From Dyadobacter diqingensis (GTDB lineage: Bacteria > Bacteroidota > Bacteroidia > Cytophagales > Spirosomataceae), in contig NZ_JAMXKF010000004.1 of NCBI RefSeq assembly GCF_024220585.1, positions 124,001-188,000 on the forward strand: DNA of 64,000 bases. The letters run 5' to 3'. Positions within the stretch are counted from its first letter, which is position 1. Each line of letters starts with the position of its first letter. Positions 60,107 through 64,000 of this stretch are shown piece after piece. The position numbers were made by a program, and so were the translations under genes. Under the pieces are notes generated by a model. It was not told the origin of the DNA. It was given only the letters and a program-made list of their open reading frames with translations, and did not search any database.

Positions 60107-60197
60107 AGCTGTCAGCAATCGGCCTTCGGCGGTCGGATTAACACTAACAACGAAATTTTATACGATTGTGAAAGCCAAAAGCCGATGGCCAACAGCT
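60107..60197. repeat. Imperfect inverted repeat with 24-bp arms
   Basis: Arm 1 (60107-60130) begins AGCTGTCAGCAATCGGC; arm 2 (60174-60197), read on the other strand, begins AGCTGTTGGCCATCGGC. The arms match at 19 of 24 positions and are separated by 43 bp. It fills the gap between the esterase and GH10 genes and looks like an intergenic palindromic element. Confidence 0.65.
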
Positions 60198-60230
60198 AAT
60201 AATAACTCATTCTCTTAAACAAAAAAATTA

Positions 60231-61316
60231 ATGATAAAATCATCTGAATTAAGATTTTGGGTTCGGTGTATGGCTGTATTGGGGTTATTATTTTCCTGGA
60301 CTGACCTGCTGGCACAGAAGACTCTTAAAGAAGCATATAAGGATTATTTTCCGGTTGGTGTGGCCGTTGCCCCCAGGAATTTGTCAGGACCCGAGGCAGA
60401 ACTGATCAAACAGCAGTTCATTAGCATAACCCCTGAAAACGCAATGAAAATGGGGCCGATTCATCCTGAGGAAAATCGCTATAACTGGCAGGATGCGGAC
60501 GCGATTGTGGAGTTTGGACAGAAAAACGGGATTCTGGTAAGAGGGCACACGCTATGCTGGCACAGTCAGGTGCCTAACTGGTTTTTTACGAATTCCTCGG
60601 GACAGCAGGTTACAAGAGAAGAGCTGCTGGGAAGGCTCAAACAGCATATTACGGATGTAATGACCCGATACAAAGGAAAAATTTACGCCTGGGACGTGGT
60701 GAATGAAGCAGTACCGGATACGGGAAAGAGTATTTACCGGCAATCGAAATTTTACCAGATCATAGGGGAGGAGTACATTCAGAAGGCATTTGAGTATGCA
60801 CATGCCATTGATCCGCAGGCAAAGCTATTTTACAACGATTACAATACCGAGAGCGCTGCGAAAAGAGAGAAAATTTATCAGCTGGTTAAAAAACTAAAAG
60901 ATAAAAACGTCCCGATTCATGGTGTCGGATTGCAAGGTCACTGGTCCATTTACGAACCTACACAGCAGGAGCTGGAAAAGTCTATCAGACAGTTCGCAGA
61001 TTTAGGCCTGGCTGTTCAGGTTACCGAGCTTGACGTTTCTGTATATCCCAAGGAGCATGAACGCAGGGCACGAAAAGATACGGATCAAAGCATTTATACG
61101 GATGAAATGATGCAAAAGCAATCAGCTCATTACAAGATGCTCTTCGATACATTCAGGAAATATAAAGGCACAGTTACGGGTGTCACCTTCTGGAATGTGT
61201 CTGACAGATCGAGCTGGCTGGATAATTTCCCGGTGTCCAATCGTAAAGATTACCCGCTATTATTCGATCAGCATTATCAACCCAAAAAGGCATTTGAAGG
61301 AGTAGTTAATTTCTAA
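60231..61316 (+). CDS. GH10 endo-beta-1,4-xylanase
   Basis: Protein of 361 residues with a leader (WVRCMAVLGLLFSWTDLLAQ). The TIM barrel has family 10 landmarks: FISITPENAMKMGPIHPEENRYNW, RGHTLCWHSQVPNWFF, WDVVNEAVPD with acid/base Glu159, VGLQGHWSIYEPT, and QVTELDVSVYP with nucleophile Glu266, then TGVTFWNVSDRSSWLDNFP. Catalytic residues are intact, and no CBM is attached. Family 10 enzymes cut the xylan main chain. This gene gives the locus its substrate assignment. It has no lipobox, so the protein is probably periplasmic, acting on imported chains. Confidence 0.95.
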   Translation: MIKSSELRFWVRCMAVLGLLFSWTDLLAQKTLKEAYKDYFPVGVAVAPRNLSGPEAELIKQQFISITPENAMKMGPIHPEENRYNWQDADAIVEFGQKNGILVRGHTLCWHSQVPNWFFTNSSGQQVTREELLGRLKQHITDVMTRYKGKIYAWDVVNEAVPDTGKSIYRQSKFYQIIGEEYIQKAFEYAHAIDPQAKLFYNDYNTESAAKREKIYQLVKKLKDKNVPIHGVGLQGHWSIYEPTQQELEKSIRQFADLGLAVQVTELDVSVYPKEHERRARKDTDQSIYTDEMMQKQSAHYKMLFDTFRKYKGTVTGVTFWNVSDRSSWLDNFPVSNRKDYPLLFDQHYQPKKAFEGVVNF

Positions 61317-61401
61317 ATGCTTTTGTTTAAATCGTACATTCATTTACAACATGATGACAAATTTGGCATAAACCGAATTTGTCCAACTACCCGGCTCATC
61401 G

Positions 61402-64000
61402 ATGAGGATTTTCAAGTTTACATTTCTGCTCTTTTTTCTACACTACGCTCTACCGGCACAGATCCGCTTGCCACAGCTGATTGCTGACAATATGGTATTG
61501 CAGCGCGATCAGCCAATCACGATTTGGGGCTGGGCCACGCCGAAAGAAAAGATAACGGTGACACTGAAAAACAAAAGTTACAGTGCGGCGACAACTACGG
61601 ATGGGAAATGGAAAATTCAACTGCCTGCACAGCCAGCGGGTATTGGTTATGAGCTTATTTTAAAAGGTAAAAACCAGATCCGGATTAAAAATATAGCGTT
61701 CGGAGATGTGTGGTTATGCAGTGGACAAAGCAATATGGTCATCAATATGGAGCGTGTCAAAGAGCGTTTTCCTGATGATATAACATCTGCCAATTACCCG
61801 GATATCCGCAATTTTTTTATTCCGACACTTGCAGCGCTTAACGGTCCAAAGGAAGATCTTCCGAAATCAGAATGGAAAACAGCGACTGCCGAAGATGTGC
61901 TAAGTTTCGGTGCTGTTGCGTACTTTTTCGCCAGGGATTTGTATGATCGATACAAAGTGCCGATTGGCATTATCAATAGTTCTGTCGGTGGAACTCCCAT
62001 TGAAGCGTGGATCAGTGAAGGCGGTTACAAAGACTTTGCTGATATTCAGAAAACCATTATGCGTAACAAAGACACCAGTTATGTGAAATCGCGCAGTTTT
62101 CGCCCGGTTTTAGTCAATTCAAATTCACGCGACGCAAGCGATCCTGGAAAAACAGCGCATTGGGAAAGTGAAACGTATCAGCCAAAAGGATGGAGAAACT
62201 TTAACATCCCGGGCTATTGGGAAGACCAGGGTCTTAAAGATCTGGATGGTGTAGTATGGTTTCGCAGAGAATTTGAAATTCCCGAAAGCTGGGTTGGCAA
62301 GCCGGTTAAGCTTTTTATGGGGCGCATTATAGATGCTGATGAAATGTATGTCAATGGTAAAAAAATTGGTAACACCACTTATCAGTATCCACCCCGCCGT
62401 TATGAAATTCCGTCGGATTTGTTGAAAGCGGGTAAAAACACGTTTGTCATCAGGGTCACAAATCAGATAGGGATAGGCGGCTTTGTACCGGATAAACCTT
62501 ATTTCATGACGGCTAACGATCAGCAGATTGATTTAAAAGGAATCTGGCAATACAAGGTCGGGCAGGTTTACAAACCTGCGGGCATTCCCGATGGCGCCAA
62601 TCCTCCTCTCGTGGCTCAGAACCAGCCAACTGCGTTATTCAACGCAATGGTTGCTCCGGTACTACCCATGAAACTGAAAGGTTTTGTGTGGTATCAGGGC
62701 GAGTCGAATATCAGTAATCCGAATGCTTACAATGCGTTGATGCCGGCGTTAATCCATGATTGGAGAAGACTTTGGGCTGATGAAAATTTGCCGTTTTTAG
62801 TAGTACAGCTGCCTAATTTTCAGGATATCAGCTACACACCATCTGAAAGCAATTTAGCTATAATCAGAGAGGCGCAGAACAAAGCACTTACGTTGAAGAA
62901 TACGGCCGTGACGGTTACAGTGGATCTGGGTGAGTGGAATGATATACATCCTTTAAATAAAAAAGACATCGGAAAAAGACTGGCGCTTTCTGCCCGAAAT
63001 CTTGCTTACAAAGAGAAGAATGTCGTTTACAGCGGTCCAAGGCTTAAATCACAAAGTATTTCGGGCGATAAGGTTATCCTGACGTTTGACGACGTGGCGG
63101 ATGGAATACGATCCGGAGACGGAGAAGATTTGCGTTGGTTTGCTGTGGCCGATTATGACAAACATTTCGTTTGGGCAAAAGTGAAAATTTTGGGCAAAAA
63201 TCAGATTGAGTTGTGGAGTGAGACGGTAAGGACACCGAAATATGTCCGCTACGCCTGGCAGGATAATCCCGAAGGAGTCAATTTTTACAATTCCGAAGGC
63301 CTACCGGCTTCGCCTTTCCGGACGGACGCAGAAATTTCGGATGAGTCAAAACCCTGGAAAGGGAAGAAAGCTGCCGTTGTATTGACCTACGATGACGCGC
63401 TGAATGTACACCTGGATAACGTCATTCCGGCTTTGGATTCTTTGAGTTTAAAAGGTACTTTTTATCTGACAGCCTCCTCGGACGCAGCCCGCAACAGGAT
63501 CAAAGACTGGCGTGTTGCGGCGGGCAAAGGGCATGAACTGGGCAATCACACGCTGTATCATCCTTGCGATGCGAGCGGTCCGGGTATGAGCTGGGTGAAA
63601 CCTGAATATGATCTGAGTAAGTACAGTCTGGGTAGAATTCAGGATGAAATAAAGATGTGTAACGCCTTTCTAAAATCCATCGATGGTCGCGATAAACGTA
63701 CATTCGCCTTCACCTGTGGTCATAAAAAAGTAGCCGAAGGTGAATTTATACAAACACTTTCTGATGATTTTGTTGCTGCCAGAGCGGTGCGGCATGAAAT
63801 GCATTCGTTTGAAGAACAGAAGCTGCTGGATATCGATTGTTATTCGATGGTTGAACAGACAGGACAACAGATGATAGAGCTCGTAAGACAAGCGCAGCAG
63901 AGCGGCAAGTTGCTTGTCTTCCTGTTTCATGGTGTGGGTGGAGAACATGCACTGAATGTTTCCAGTCAGGCGCATAGCGAGTTACTGCATTATTTGAAAG
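61402..64000 (+). CDS. Sialate-O-acetylesterase-like / CE4 polysaccharide deacetylase fusion (3' truncated by window edge)
   Basis: The frame from ATG 61402 is open to the right edge (866 codons seen, no stop). Leader: RIFKFTFLLFFLHYALPAQ. Residues about 20-640 are a sialate-O-acetylesterase-like SGNH enzyme: WLCSGQSNMV (Ser110), a jelly-roll insertion (WFRREFEIPESWVGKPVKL), KGFVWYQGESNISNPNAYNALMP, and the typical ending YAWQDNPEGVNFYNSEGLPASPFRTD. After a short linker, residues about 653 onward are a polysaccharide deacetylase: VVLTYDDAL (Asp664, Asp665) and GNHTLYHP (His716, His720), the metal-binding motifs of CE4. Both deacylate sugars; in this locus acetyl groups on xylan are the likely target. 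I checked that both halves lie in one frame. Confidence 0.9.
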   Translation, partial: MRIFKFTFLLFFLHYALPAQIRLPQLIADNMVLQRDQPITIWGWATPKEKITVTLKNKSYSAATTTDGKWKIQLPAQPAGIGYELILKGKNQIRIKNIAFGDVWLCSGQSNMVINMERVKERFPDDITSANYPDIRNFFIPTLAALNGPKEDLPKSEWKTATAEDVLSFGAVAYFFARDLYDRYKVPIGIINSSVGGTPIEAWISEGGYKDFADIQKTIMRNKDTSYVKSRSFRPVLVNSNSRDASDPGKTAHWESETYQPKGWRNFNIPGYWEDQGLKDLDGVVWFRREFEIPESWVGKPVKLFMGRIIDADEMYVNGKKIGNTTYQYPPRRYEIPSDLLKAGKNTFVIRVTNQIGIGGFVPDKPYFMTANDQQIDLKGIWQYKVGQVYKPAGIPDGANPPLVAQNQPTALFNAMVAPVLPMKLKGFVWYQGESNISNPNAYNALMPALIHDWRRLWADENLPFLVVQLPNFQDISYTPSESNLAIIREAQNKALTLKNTAVTVTVDLGEWNDIHPLNKKDIGKRLALSARNLAYKEKNVVYSGPRLKSQSISGDKVILTFDDVADGIRSGDGEDLRWFAVADYDKHFVWAKVKILGKNQIELWSETVRTPKYVRYAWQDNPEGVNFYNSEGLPASPFRTDAEISDESKPWKGKKAAVVLTYDDALNVHLDNVIPALDSLSLKGTFYLTASSDAARNRIKDWRVAAGKGHELGNHTLYHPCDASGPGMSWVKPEYDLSKYSLGRIQDEIKMCNAFLKSIDGRDKRTFAFTCGHKKVAEGEFIQTLSDDFVAARAVRHEMHSFEEQKLLDIDCYSMVEQTGQQMIELVRQAQQSGKLLVFLFHGVGGEHALNVSSQAHSELLHYLK

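Overview
The window looks like a chromosomal segment from a saprophytic Bacteroidota bacterium, most likely Cytophagales (Dyadobacter/Spirosoma-like; inferred from general resemblance, no search run). Signs seen directly: two SusC/SusD outer-membrane uptake pairs, ECF sigma/FecR regulation with an STN-bearing SusC, a one-protein hybrid two-component regulator, C-terminal type IX secretion (T9SS) sorting domains, A/T-rich leaders without obvious Shine-Dalgarno sites, and many secreted carbohydrate-active enzymes. I found no tRNA, rRNA, CRISPR array or intact insertion sequence.

Layout. (1) 1-5247: the end of a beta-helix protein, then three secreted proteins on the same strand (DUF1961/LamG-like, lyase-fold-like, acidic Ca-loop protein). 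(2) 5248-10420: a decayed AraC-type regulator, a GMC oxidoreductase, a Tat-signalled polysaccharide pyruvyl transferase homologue, a VOC protein, a secreted cupin and a truncated alpha/beta hydrolase. (3) 10617-12068: an orphan ECF sigma factor followed by a FecR stub and apparently decayed DNA. (4) 12069-24018: an ECF sigma/FecR/SusC/SusD locus with a cytochrome c-PQQ sugar dehydrogenase, a TIM-barrel sugar isomerase and a heparinase II/III-type lyase, closed by a strong terminator at 24301-24340. (5) 24780-34423: a repeat-rich surface protein with a small partner, a lipoprotein, a VOC protein, an ankyrin protein and a large T9SS-sorted M4 metalloprotease. (6) 35133-42109: four phage-tail-collar (MdpB-like) genes in a duplicated short-long arrangement, leading into a T9SS-sorted beta-helix protein. 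A (CAAT)10 tract lies just before the third collar gene and a 17-bp direct repeat lies at the start of the beta-helix gene. (7) 42110-48369 (minus): a TPR/LuxR-type regulator and a hybrid two-component system. (8) 48927-64000: a xylan utilisation locus: SusC/SusD, two GH43 enzymes, a Tat-signalled Gfo/Idh/MocA protein, a double CE1-type esterase, a GH10 xylanase and a sialate-O-acetylesterase/CE4 deacetylase fusion that runs off the right edge.

How it fits together. In region 8 the hybrid regulator would sense xylan oligomers in the periplasm and activate the divergent operon, whose intergenic region holds direct repeats 21 bp apart and a palindrome next to a Bacteroidota-type -7 element. GH10 cuts the backbone, CE1, SIAE and CE4 modules remove acyl groups, SusCD imports oligomers and GH43 enzymes finish them. 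Region 4 is a second glycan locus, for a substrate I cannot name, with a lyase and a periplasmic oxidation step. Region 6 is the least explained: phage-tail-like domains without phage genes, in an apparent operon with a T9SS surface protein and carrying two features that could switch expression. It is my best candidate for an undescribed system.
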